Source: an uncultured Planctomycetaceae bacterium (lineage in GTDB: Bacteria > Planctomycetota > Planctomycetia > Planctomycetales > Planctomycetaceae). From it: a stretch of DNA of 32,795 nt. The DNA lies in assembly GCA_937916515.1 (NCBI GenBank), contig CALFSX010000138.1:1-32795 (forward strand). Reading direction: 5' to 3'. A model generated the notes under the pieces. That model did no database searches. It saw only the letters and a list, made by a program, of their open reading frames with translations, and was not told the DNA's origin. A program made the position numbers and the translations under genes. Below, in pieces: positions 6,623 through 15,022 of the stretch (position 1 is the first letter of the stretch; each line of letters starts with the position of its first letter).

Positions 6623-8479
6623 ATGTCCACTGCGACACCGCCCACTCAAAATTCCAGCGAAAACGTTATGCGCCGCGACGATATTCGTAACATCGCCATT
6701 ATTGCCCACGTCGACCATGGCAAGACTTCCCTTGTTGACTGCCTGATTAAGCAAAGCGGTATGTACCGCGACAACCAGAAGATGCAAACCTGCGTTCTGG
6801 ACAGCAACGACCAGGAACGAGAACGCGGAATCACCATTTTGGCGAAGAACATCGCCATGATGTATAAAGACGTGCGAATTAACATTATCGACACGCCTGG
6901 GCATAGTGACTTCGGCGGCGAAGTTGAACGCGTGCTGAAAATGGCCGATGGTGCGTTGCTGCTGGTCGATGCCTTTGAAGGGCCTCGCCCGCAAACTCGC
7001 TTTGTACTACAGAAGGCGTTGGAAAACGGCCTGGCACTGATGGTTGTCATCAACAAGATTGACCGCCAGGACTGCCGTCCGGACGAAGTACTGTCTCAAA
7101 CCTTCGACCTTTTGGTTGAACTGGGTGCAGACGACGCAACTCTGGACTTCCCATACATTTTCACCAGTGCTCGCGACGGTTACGCGACTCACGATCCAAC
7201 AAACCTTGGCGGAGACATTTGTCCGCTGCTGGATATGGTTCTGGACAAGATTCCAGGCCCGATTGTTCGTCCGACAGAACCTCTGCAGTTTATGGTCACG
7301 TCTTTGGCGTGGTCTAAGTACGTCGGCAAAATTGCCACCGGTCGTATTGCGGCTGGCAAAGTGCGCACTGGTCAGCAGGTTGTGCTGATGAAAAAAGACG
7401 GTTCCAATGTGAAGTGCAAGGTTGACCAGGTTCAGCTGTTCGACAACCTTGGACGAACCGACGCCGCAGAAGCCGCCGCTGGAGACGTTGTTGCGTTGAT
7501 TGGTCTGGACGATCCGGAAATTGGCGACACTGTTGCTGACGTGGATAAACCAGTCGCTTTGCCGCGAGTCGAAGTGGACGAGCCGACGCTGTCCATGAAG
7601 TTTACGATTAACAGTTCACCACTGGCTGGCCAGCACGGCAAGTACGTCACCAGCCGCAATTTGCGAGAACGGCTGTTTAGAGAACTGCAGTCGAACGTTG
7701 CGTTGCGAATTGAAGAAACCGAAGACAAAGAATCGTTCAAGGTTTCTGGTCGAGGCATCCTGCATCTGGCCGTACTGATTGAATCGATGCGACGCGAAAG
7801 TTTCGAACTTTCGGTTGGTAAACCAGAAGTCATCATCAAAGAGATCGATGGTCAGAAGTGCGAACCATACGAATTGCTGGTTGTTGACGTGCCCACCGCA
7901 GACGTTGGTCCAGTAATGGAACTGGTCGGAAATCGTCGAGCTCAAACTTTGGAAATGACGGCTACCGGCACCGGCATGACTCACCTGGAATTCAGTATTC
8001 CAGCTCGAGGACTGATTGGCCTGCGTACTCGCATGTTAAACGCAACTCGCGGCGAAGCCATTATGCATCACCGCTTTAATGAATACCGACCAATGGAAGG
8101 CGACATTCCTGCTCGCCAGAACGGCGTGTTGGTTTCTCAGGTTAGCGGCAAGATTGTCGGCTATGCTTTGTGGAAGCTGCAGGAACGAGCGGAAATGTTC
8201 GTGAAGCATGGCGAAGACGTTTACGAAGGCATGATCATTGGCGAAAACGCTCGCGAAAATGACATGGTCGTCAATCCGATTCGCGAAAAGAAGCTGACCA
8301 ACGTGCGATCGTCTGGTGCTGACGATGCCATCGTGATGCGACCACCTCGCGAAATGACACTGGAAGCCGCTCTGGAATACATCGAATGGGACGAATACGT
8401 GGAAATCACTCCGCAAATCATTCGTCTTCGTAAGACTTTCCTGACCGAAAACGAACGCAAGCGATTTGCTCGTAAATAG
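6623..8479 (+). CDS. typA: Ribosome-associated GTPase TypA/BipA
   Basis: A translational GTPase of EF-G type, about 618 aa, normal for TypA/BipA. It binds the ribosome and is linked to ribosome assembly and stress or cold adaptation. The G motifs are plain: G1 AHVDHGKTS (about residues 28-36), G2 RGITI, G3 DTPGHSDFGGEV, G4 NKID and G5 SAR, followed by the EF-Tu-like beta-barrel, EF-G domain III/V-type segments and the TypA-specific C-terminus with NVRSSGADDAI and PPREMTLEAALEYI. I chose ATG 6623 (MSTATPP); ATG 6668 (MRRDDIRNI) is an equally common-looking family start, and neither has a strong ribosome site. The gene stands alone and ends with a good terminator. Confidence 0.97.
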   Translation: MSTATPPTQNSSENVMRRDDIRNIAIIAHVDHGKTSLVDCLIKQSGMYRDNQKMQTCVLDSNDQERERGITILAKNIAMMYKDVRINIIDTPGHSDFGGEVERVLKMADGALLLVDAFEGPRPQTRFVLQKALENGLALMVVINKIDRQDCRPDEVLSQTFDLLVELGADDATLDFPYIFTSARDGYATHDPTNLGGDICPLLDMVLDKIPGPIVRPTEPLQFMVTSLAWSKYVGKIATGRIAAGKVRTGQQVVLMKKDGSNVKCKVDQVQLFDNLGRTDAAEAAAGDVVALIGLDDPEIGDTVADVDKPVALPRVEVDEPTLSMKFTINSSPLAGQHGKYVTSRNLRERLFRELQSNVALRIEETEDKESFKVSGRGILHLAVLIESMRRESFELSVGKPEVIIKEIDGQKCEPYELLVVDVPTADVGPVMELVGNRRAQTLEMTATGTGMTHLEFSIPARGLIGLRTRMLNATRGEAIMHHRFNEYRPMEGDIPARQNGVLVSQVSGKIVGYALWKLQERAEMFVKHGEDVYEGMIIGENARENDMVVNPIREKKLTNVRSSGADDAIVMRPPREMTLEAALEYIEWDEYVEITPQIIRLRKTFLTENERKRFARK

Positions 8480-8503
8480 GCCACCGTGCTGAATTGGAAC
8501 TCC

Positions 8504-8532
8504 AGAAAGCCGCCATTTATGGGCGGCTTTCT
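8504..8532 (+). terminator. Intrinsic terminator after typA
   Basis: An 11-bp perfect stem, AGAAAGCCGCC (8504-8514) and GGCGGCTTTCT (8522-8532), with a 7-nt loop, 25 bp after the typA stop. The T-rich side of the stem and following GCGTTT supply a modest U-tract. Confidence 0.7.
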
Positions 8533-8661
8533 GCGTTTCAGGCACATGGAACCTGCCCAGCGCCGTGAAGGATCTTTGAGCTGAAAACCAATGAGTTAAA
8601 GCGAGACATTGCAGTCTGGAGTTTGGGTGCGTTAAAGTCACGAAGTGACGGTAGGTGATAG

Positions 8662-8681
8662 CCACGGGCGCGAGCCCGTGG
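8662..8681. repeat. Perfect hairpin CCACGGGC-GCGA-GCCCGTGG
   Basis: An 8-bp perfect stem closed by a GCGA loop, in a gene-free stretch (8480-9145). It is the first of three consecutive, unrelated palindromes there. Confidence 0.7.
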
Positions 8682-8700
8682 AACAGCATTCGACAGTCGT

Positions 8701-8768
8701 TTTCAGTCCTGAAGGGACGACAGGCAGCAACGCGAAATGATACGCCTGTCGTCCCTTCGGGACTGAAA
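8701..8768. repeat. Inverted repeat, 25-bp arms (CAGTCC...GGACGACAGGC type)
   Basis: The arms at 8701-8725 and 8744-8768 are complementary with one mismatch, around an 18-nt spacer. The arm core is GAAGGGACGACAGGC. I recall similar sequences as common intergenic palindromes in planctomycetes; that is memory, not a search. No other copy is in this window. Confidence 0.8.
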
Positions 8769-8845
8769 CGCATTCGGCATGATTGCCTCTTCTCCATTTC
8801 AATCAGTGTTTTTGCTTTTCAAAATCCTTCATGGCACATGGAACC

Positions 8846-8924
8846 TGCCGTAGTGGATCTTGTTAAAGATCCCATTGATAACGGATCTGATGGAACCGGA
8901 TCTTTAACAAGATTCACTACGGCA
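8846..8924. repeat. Inverted repeat, 27-bp arms (GTAGTGGATCTTGTTAAAGA type), copy 1
   Basis: The arms TGCCGTAGTGGATC...(8846-8872) and ...GATTCACTACGGCA (8898-8924) match with one G/A difference; the spacer is 25 nt. TTTTT follows on the plus strand, so it could terminate transcription. A second, more diverged copy is at 30724-30781. Confidence 0.85.
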
Positions 8925-9004
8925 ATTTTTAAGGTACTAAAGTCGATGTAAGCCGTTCGACTGTCTTACACTGTTCCCGCAAGTGTCTGAAAGTCGTCCC
9001 CATC

Positions 9005-9128
9005 ATGATGAGCGGACAGTGATCGCCTGTTGCCCGCACCGACAACGGAGCGTCTCGGCGATTAACGCGTTCGACGTTTTGCTGCGTGCCACGCCACCGG
9101 GGGCAAGGGCGGAGTCCTTGGGAGGGCA
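9005..9128. repeat. Dispersed 'GCGAAGC' repeat, copy C (diverged)
   Basis: It contains CACCGACAACGGAGCGTCTC and CACGCCACCGGGGGCAAGGG; the hairpin end is degraded to CAAGGGCGGAGTCCTTG. The right end lies about 17 bp before the ATG at 9146, so the ribosome site region of the ATP-grasp gene adjoins or overlaps the repeat. Confidence 0.7.
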
Positions 9129-9145
9129 AGTGAAGAGAAATCGGT

Positions 9146-10675
9146 ATGTCGCAACCAGATGTCATTCTTGTCGGTGCCAGTGTCCGCAGTCTTGCAGAAT
9201 CCGCGATACGAGACGGCCTGCGTCCGGCTTGTGTGGATATGTTCGTAGACGCCGATCTGGTGGCAGTAATTGGCCTGAACAATGCCACAGAAAATTCGCA
9301 TCAGCTTGTGCGAATGCAGTCGTTTGATGAGTTGCCATCATTGTTAAGCCGATTTGATGGAAATGTGCCGATCGTGATTTGTGGTGGTCTGGAAAATCAT
9401 CCTCACGTGCTGGAACAGCTGTTCGCAAGGCACACTGTGGCATCGCCTAAGATGGGTGCCATAAGTGCTGTGCGAGATCCCCGGATGCTGTTTCCGGCGT
9501 TAAGAAGTGCTGGCTGCAGTGTTCCGGCTTGGCATCGTCTTGCCGATTGGACAGCCGCAAATGGGGCCACCCATCAATTGCATGGGCAGCAGCAGTCGGG
9601 CGACAACATACAACAGTCAAAGCAAAGGTGGCTGCTAAAGAACGTTCGTTCGTCGGGTGGAATGAGCGTGTCGTGGTTGGATGAAGCGGCTGGCGAGCTG
9701 CTGAGTGATCAACCTGGAGAATCAGCCGATTTCATTGTGCAGGAATACATCGAAGGCGTCCCAATATCGGCCACGTTTTTGCGAGATCCATCAGGCCATG
9801 CGATTGCGGCGGCTGATTTCGGCGAAGTGGCTCACAGCCAGGTGGCTGGCCCTGAAACAGGCTTCAGCTCAAATGGGAATTCCGACACAATCCTGCTGGG
9901 AGCGTCGTTGCAGCTTTCTGGCCAGCCGCAACTGAACGCCATCGGTTTCCAGTTCTGCGGGAGCGCCGGGCCGGTGCAACTTGCTCCGAACCTGAAGCGG
10001 CAGGTGATGAAGGCCGGAATGGTTGTGGCAAAGTTCAGTGGGCTAACGGGGATTTTCGGAATCGACTTCATCGTTCGAGACGGGATCGCGTGGCTGTTGG
10101 AAGTGAATCCTCGCATTACGGCGTCGCACGAACTGCATGAATCTTCGAGCCGATTTCCCTGCGGACAGGTGTCCCTGCAATTGGCCTGTTTTGGAGCGAG
10201 TGTTTCCAGCACCCACGACGTTCTGCCAGCGGAACGCCGCTGTGATGCGAGCGAACCGACGCCGAAATTCCGTGAGTCCCTGGCTGTTCCAACGGTTCTC
10301 GGTGGCGACAGGTCGGCAGCGAAGTCGACATTCAAAGAAAATACTTTTCGTTTTGTTGTGTATTCAGAATGTGATTTCCACGTCGATTCTCGGCTGGAAT
10401 CTCAGTTATTGGCCGCTTGCCGGGCATCTGGACGCTCCTCGCCCGTTCGTCGTGCCTGGTTGGCAGATATTCCGTCAGCGGGCTCAATTGTCAAAAAACA
10501 TTGGCCTTTCTGTTCAATCTACGTCCGGTCGAGGGGCTCGCACGCGATTTCAGACCTCCAGACACTGCTGAATATACTGCCAATCGCCCTTCCGCAGCTG
10601 TCCGGCGCATTCCTGTTAAGAACTCAACGCCAAATCGACGACCTAGAGTCTGGGCAAAATTTAAGTAACTGCTAG
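9146..10675 (+). CDS. ATP-grasp superfamily protein (COG2232-like)
   Basis: A 509-aa protein. The N-terminus (residues 5-40) is a Rossmann-like pre-ATP-grasp segment (VILVGASVRSLAESA). The ATP-grasp region spans about 110-335: RWLLKNVRSSGGMSV (about 161-175) looks like the ATP-binding strand and glycine loop, VQEYIEGVPISATF (198-211) the central strand, and GIFGIDF (302-308) with EVNPR (319-323) the metal-binding end. Residues about 390-509 form a separate domain of unknown function. ATP-grasp enzymes join a carboxylate to an amine or thiol through an acyl-phosphate; the substrate here is unknown. COG2232-type genes occur in archaeal-like tetrahydromethanopterin C1 clusters of methylotrophs and planctomycetes, so a role in that cofactor's synthesis is a hypothesis; no other C1 gene is visible nearby. 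AGAG stands upstream of ATG 9146. Confidence 0.85.
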   Translation: MSQPDVILVGASVRSLAESAIRDGLRPACVDMFVDADLVAVIGLNNATENSHQLVRMQSFDELPSLLSRFDGNVPIVICGGLENHPHVLEQLFARHTVASPKMGAISAVRDPRMLFPALRSAGCSVPAWHRLADWTAANGATHQLHGQQQSGDNIQQSKQRWLLKNVRSSGGMSVSWLDEAAGELLSDQPGESADFIVQEYIEGVPISATFLRDPSGHAIAAADFGEVAHSQVAGPETGFSSNGNSDTILLGASLQLSGQPQLNAIGFQFCGSAGPVQLAPNLKRQVMKAGMVVAKFSGLTGIFGIDFIVRDGIAWLLEVNPRITASHELHESSSRFPCGQVSLQLACFGASVSSTHDVLPAERRCDASEPTPKFRESLAVPTVLGGDRSAAKSTFKENTFRFVVYSECDFHVDSRLESQLLAACRASGRSSPVRRAWLADIPSAGSIVKKHWPFCSIYVRSRGSHAISDLQTLLNILPIALPQLSGAFLLRTQRQIDDLESGQNLSNC

Positions 10676-10910
10676 CCCATTCAGGCTCGTCAGGAATGGC
10701 AAATTTGCTAAGAATGCTGATCATAGTGTAGGTGACGAGTCTTCCTTTATGTCACACTTCGCAAACGCAGATGTGTTTTGCAAAGATCTGAGTAAAGAAG
10801 TTACGGTGTTTGCTGCGGCAACTTCGGGCTTTTAAGAAGACTTTGACGAGCTCGTGTTGAGCTCATCTAAATTCAACATCGAATTCAACAGGAGTGACTA
10901 AGGTAGATCG

Positions 10911-12374
10911 ATGAGTAAGGGCAAGTCGACCGACATTCAGATTCTGGATGTCAAAATTGATTTCGAACCAGTGTCCTTTCGGGCGCCACTCAAGTTCGGA
11001 GGACGCGTCGTTGATCACACCTACCTGATTAACGCAGCCGTTAAGGTTGAAACCAGAAACGGGCATCACGCCACCGGATACGGCAGCATGCCGGTCGGTA
11101 ATGTGTGGGCCTGGCCGTCAGAAGCTGTTGAACCGGCTCAGACGGAAATGGCCATGAAAGCCTACGCCGAAAAGTTTGGCGAACTGTTTTCCAGCTACCC
11201 TGAATACGCACACCCTGTTGAAATTCAGTTCAACGTTGGTGCGGAATTCTTCCATCAGGCGAAGAAGGTTGCTGATAAAGTTGGAGTCAGCGAAACGCTG
11301 CCGCCACTGGCTCAGTTGGTCGCCACCAGTGCTATCGATGCCGCCTTGCACGACGCTTATGGACGTGTTCACAAGACAAACAGCTTCAATCTGTTGTCTG
11401 CTGAATACTGCAATCAAGATCTGTCTAACTTTCTTGACGAACAGTTTGCTGGCGAATATCTGGACCAGTACACCCTTCGTCAGCCAACGGCAACTCTGCC
11501 ACTGTACCACCTTGTTGGGGCAATGGACCCTTTAACAGATGGCGACGTAACCGATCGCCCCGACGACGGTTTGCCCGTCACTTTGACCGAATGGGTTGCC
11601 GCAGACGGGTTGACTCACCTGAAGATCAAGCTTTCCGGCGACGATCTTCAATGGGACATCGATCGAGTTCTTGCCACAGAAAAAGTCGTTGCGGCAGCTC
11701 AGGCGGCTCGTGGCTGCACAGAGTGGTTTTACAGCTGCGACTTCAACGAAAAATGCGAATCTGCAGACTACGTGATTGAGTTCCTGAAGAAGGTGAAGTC
11801 GGCTTCTGAAGCGGCTTACGATCGCATTCAGTATATTGAACAGCCAACCAGTCGCGACCTGGAAGCAGCTTCGGCAGCGAAGATGCACAAGGTGGCCGAA
11901 CTGAAGCCGGTTGTTATCGACGAAGCACTTGTCGATTACGAAGCACTGTTGAAGTGCCGAGAACTGGGGTATTCTGGTGTCGCGTTGAAAGCCTGCAAAG
12001 GTATTACCGAATCTCTGTTTGCAGCCGCTGCGGCTCAGAAGTTCGGCATGTTTCTGTGCGTTCAGGACCTGACTTGTCCTGGTGGTTCATTCCTGCAGTC
12101 GTGCAGTCTGGCCGCCAGAATTCCAGGCATCACAGCCATCGAAGGCAATGCCAGACAGTATTGCCCCGGACCGAATGCTCGTTGGGCCAAGCGATATCCT
12201 GACATGTTCAAGATTACGTCGGGAACCGTGGGCACCGGAAAGCTGTCTGAATCTGGGCTTGGCTTCCACCTTCCCGAATGGACCATCACTGGTCTGGGTG
12301 AAGAATTGGAAGAATCAGCCAGTTCAACTCAGACGTCCGAAAAGTTCAAGAAGGTCGTCCGCGAAGAAAGCTGA
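10911..12374 (+). CDS. Enolase-superfamily (mandelate racemase/muconate lactonizing-type) protein
   Basis: A 487-aa protein, longer than typical mandelate racemase-group enzymes (about 360-440). Residues 15-155 form the capping domain and about 190-420 the (beta/alpha)7 barrel. Candidate catalytic residues are the KIK pair (K238, K240) on the second strand, D277 in YSCDFNE, E310 in YIEQPT, D337-E338 in VVIDEA as metal ligands, and K360 in VALKACK as a general base on the opposite face. Enzymes of this group abstract a proton alpha to a carboxylate for racemisation, dehydration or lactonisation of sugar acids and similar substrates; the substrate cannot be read here. ATG 10911 follows an AAGGT ribosome site. 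It lies 235 bp after the ATP-grasp gene and has its own strong terminator, so it is probably a separate transcription unit. Confidence 0.9.
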   Translation: MSKGKSTDIQILDVKIDFEPVSFRAPLKFGGRVVDHTYLINAAVKVETRNGHHATGYGSMPVGNVWAWPSEAVEPAQTEMAMKAYAEKFGELFSSYPEYAHPVEIQFNVGAEFFHQAKKVADKVGVSETLPPLAQLVATSAIDAALHDAYGRVHKTNSFNLLSAEYCNQDLSNFLDEQFAGEYLDQYTLRQPTATLPLYHLVGAMDPLTDGDVTDRPDDGLPVTLTEWVAADGLTHLKIKLSGDDLQWDIDRVLATEKVVAAAQAARGCTEWFYSCDFNEKCESADYVIEFLKKVKSASEAAYDRIQYIEQPTSRDLEAASAAKMHKVAELKPVVIDEALVDYEALLKCRELGYSGVALKACKGITESLFAAAAAQKFGMFLCVQDLTCPGGSFLQSCSLAARIPGITAIEGNARQYCPGPNARWAKRYPDMFKITSGTVGTGKLSESGLGFHLPEWTITGLGEELEESASSTQTSEKFKKVVREES

Positions 12375-12420
12375 TGACGATGATGTCGTTCGTGTAGCGA
12401 ACCATCAAAAATATACAAAA

Positions 12421-12455
12421 CGCCCGACCACGAAACTGGTCGGGCGTTCTTGTTT
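12421..12455 (+). terminator. Intrinsic terminator after the enolase-superfamily gene
   Basis: CGCCCGACC (12421-12429) pairs perfectly with GGTCGGGCG (12438-12446) around an 8-nt loop and is followed by TTCTTGTTT. It starts 46 bp after the stop and is the clearest terminator in the window. Confidence 0.85.
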
Positions 12456-12519
12456 ACCGTTTGTTCGCCTGAAGTTGGTTCGCGTTGACTTAGGTGTTCA
12501 GTGCCGAGCGGCAGCAATG

Positions 12520-12692
12520 TAGCCATCACGCTCCGCCGTGGTGAGCCGCGCAGTGCCAGGTATCGTCAAGCGGAGTCGCGTGTTCGTACGTCTGGCTGTG
12601 GCTGGCTGTGTCGGTCGCCAATGTCCGGAGGAGCTGCCAACTGTTAACAGAGGTCACTCTGCGCCGCTCATCACGACGGAGCGTGATGGCTA
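12520..12692. repeat. Long inverted-repeat element, about 37-bp arms (TAGCCATCACGCTCCG type)
   Basis: The left arm 12520-12555 (TAGCCATCACGCTCCGCCGT... to CGCAGTG) matches the reverse complement of 12655-12692 with a few differences and a 2-nt length change. About 100 bp separates the arms. A single related arm stands at 22109-22133. No transposase ORF is inside. The rest of the gene-free stretch 12375-13119 shows only a small AAAAAACC/GGTTTTT hairpin at about 12714-12731. Confidence 0.8.
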
Positions 12693-13119
12693 CTTTTCGG
12701 TCCAGGATGCTTAAAAAAACCGTTGGTTTTTGCCCATTTTTCCTGACGGAGCGAATCAGATGCGTACACGCGTCATTCCGATCAGGCGGTTCGGGACGTG
12801 TTTTTGGCGTGTTGCTGGCTGGATTCCCTTTCGCAATCGGTTTCAATGGAACGGAATCAAGGCACAAACGCAAATCGACAGTTTCCACTCTGGAGTTCGC
12901 TTTCGATGTGCCGTTATCATGCTTAGCTGTAAAGATGCGAGTTCATTGACGCAACACGTGGTTCAAAAGTCGTTTGCGCGGCCATTAAGGTGAATCGCCA
13001 CTGTTTTTTGAATTGTATCCTTACTGAAGAAGGCTGGTCGTTCAGTCTTGTTGTTTCTCGGGCTCGCGCTGCGTGCCTTCGTTTTGATGCCCTTCACCAG
13101 CGTGTGGGGAAATGCAAAC

Positions 13120-14928
13120 ATGCAACGATTCTCTGCTATTGCCATTATCTGTCTCACATTTATGCTGCCAGCAGCGCATTCGGTTTCTTCTGCGGCAGAC
13201 GTTCCGACGGCTGCCGACCTGCAACCGTTGGGGCTGGAACTGCGTTGGAACAGTCAAGCTGTTCTGGACGTTGGTCGGGATGTGGTGGCCTTTGTTACCA
13301 ACGACGAAAACAACTTGTACGTGCAGTCGTCTGGCGGCATCCTGACGGTGTTCAACGCCGAAAATGGTCGTAAACTCTGGTCGGCTCAGATTGGCCGACT
13401 GAACGAGCCAGCGTCGTCGGCCATTTCCAACAAGAACCTGTTTGTTGTTGTTGTGGGCCCGGTTATCTACGGGTTCAACAAGTTTACGGGCGTTCCGGTT
13501 TTTGAGCAGCGATTGCCTAAACCACCATCGGCTAGTCCTGTCATCAATGAATCAACTTTGTTTGTGCCGGTTCTGGGGGGAGCGATTTACGCTTATTCCC
13601 TGGGCGTTCTGGAATACTCTTATCGCTACGGCAAGCTGCCTGATACAGAGGCTCGTCCGTTTTTGTGGCGTTACATTGGCAAAGAAGAAATCATTCGTCC
13701 TCCAGCGTTGGGCGAGAAAGCTCTGGCCTTCGCCACAGAAGCCGGCAACCTGATTTCGATAGCAACGCGAGGCACTACTCCTGGACGCACTGAGTTTCAG
13801 ATGCAGCTAAGCTATCCTGCGTCTGCAGCGTTGGCGATTGCCGACAACAAGTCTTCGTCCAGCATTTTGATGCTTACCGAAGACAACCTTGCTTTCAGCG
13901 TTGACCTTTTAAAGGGAAGCACAGAATGGGTCTATCCAATGGGACGTCCCATGCGCGAAACGCCGATCGTTATTGGAGACGATGTTTATGTCGTCACCAC
14001 AGAAGGCTCGCTGACACGACTGAATCGCAACAATTTCTCTCCCAACTGGGGGCGCCCTGTCGAAATCCCGCTGTTCAAGGCGCCAACGCTGATCGGCGTC
14101 GGTGTGGAAGATGTTGAAATTGATGCTCAGGTGAAGGACGATCTGGAACTGATCAGCAGCTCTGGAATTCTGGTCAAAGAAGTCGAAGCGAAAAGTCCTG
14201 GTTCACGCTGCGGCTTGATGCCTGGTGACATCATCGTCAGCCTTGATGACATTACCGTGGCGACAGTGAATGAACTGAAAGCCAGTTTGTTGGAACTTGC
14301 TCGGCGAGTTGAGCGACCGGTTCGAGTTATTCGTGATGGAAAAATTGTTACTTTGAAGCTGGTCATTCCTGTTCAGCAATGGGACGTTCAGGGAATTGAC
14401 GGCGTTGCTGCGATTGGTCGCTTCAGCGTGTTTGGTATCGATGGCGCCAGACGTCTGGTGGCGTTTGATAAGTCAACGGCTGCCATCACAGGACGGACTT
14501 CAGTTGCTGACTATGGATTCCTGCATCACAATTATCTGACTGATCAGGTCTTTCTGGTTTCCAGCAGTGGTGAAATTGTTTGCCTGCGTGAAATTGGCCC
14601 AACCTTCCGCATGCCCGAAGTTTCCAGCGCCAGCAAGCATGCAAAAGTTGTAAAGCTGAACGTAAAAGCTGGTGACGTTACCGAAGAAACCGGCACGGCC
14701 ATCTGTGACATTGAATTGCCGGACGGAACCGTTATTCCTTTGACGGCAAACCTGAAAGGGACCATCCGCCAGGTCTATGTCAGCGAAGGTCAGGCGATCG
14801 CAATTGATGATCCACTTGTGTTGATCGGCGACGATAAGTTTGCCACCTACTATCGCAATCCGGAACAACGACCAATTGACGTTGAACTGCTGGATCCGAA
14901 CGACGTGCAGCCAACGGAACCGGAATAG
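13120..14928 (+). CDS. Exported PQQ-like beta-propeller protein with PDZ and lipoyl-like domains
   Basis: A 602-aa protein if it starts at ATG 13120, which gives a clean signal peptide (MQRFSAIAIICLTFMLPAAH..., cleavage near residue 25); an upstream in-frame start at 13048 would bury this signal and is rejected. Blades of a PQQ/WD40-like propeller fill about residues 45-330 (repeated motifs such as LYVQSSGGILTVFNAENGRKLW). A PDZ domain follows at about 342-418 (GSRCGLMPGDIIVSLDD), then more propeller-like sequence (430-490). Residues about 527-572 look like a biotinyl/lipoyl barrel-sandwich fold (LKGTIRQVYVSEGQAIAIDD) but lack the EAMKM lysine, so they are not a cofactor carrier. A periplasmic scaffold or ligand-sensing role is an inference. 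The next gene starts 94 bp later on the same strand. Confidence 0.85.
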   Translation: MQRFSAIAIICLTFMLPAAHSVSSAADVPTAADLQPLGLELRWNSQAVLDVGRDVVAFVTNDENNLYVQSSGGILTVFNAENGRKLWSAQIGRLNEPASSAISNKNLFVVVVGPVIYGFNKFTGVPVFEQRLPKPPSASPVINESTLFVPVLGGAIYAYSLGVLEYSYRYGKLPDTEARPFLWRYIGKEEIIRPPALGEKALAFATEAGNLISIATRGTTPGRTEFQMQLSYPASAALAIADNKSSSSILMLTEDNLAFSVDLLKGSTEWVYPMGRPMRETPIVIGDDVYVVTTEGSLTRLNRNNFSPNWGRPVEIPLFKAPTLIGVGVEDVEIDAQVKDDLELISSSGILVKEVEAKSPGSRCGLMPGDIIVSLDDITVATVNELKASLLELARRVERPVRVIRDGKIVTLKLVIPVQQWDVQGIDGVAAIGRFSVFGIDGARRLVAFDKSTAAITGRTSVADYGFLHHNYLTDQVFLVSSSGEIVCLREIGPTFRMPEVSSASKHAKVVKLNVKAGDVTEETGTAICDIELPDGTVIPLTANLKGTIRQVYVSEGQAIAIDDPLVLIGDDKFATYYRNPEQRPIDVELLDPNDVQPTEPE

Positions 14929-15022
14929 CCGCCGTTGACCAGGCGATTGCGCCCACTGCTTCCGCTGAAGTTGTTGTCACCCATTCGCAACGTCCTCACG
15001 TTAGCGGCAATACAGAATTGAA

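Noticed and set aside
8036-8797. 253-aa minus-strand ORF
   Set aside because: It is a shadow of the typA 3' end and runs through the terminator and palindromes downstream.
10749-10835. 28-aa plus-strand ORF before the enolase-superfamily gene
   Set aside because: Too short to support without conservation; no clear ribosome site.
12526-12949. Overlapping ORFs on both strands (120 aa minus, 113 aa plus)
   Set aside because: They read through the long inverted-repeat element and have Arg/Ser-rich, non-protein-like composition.
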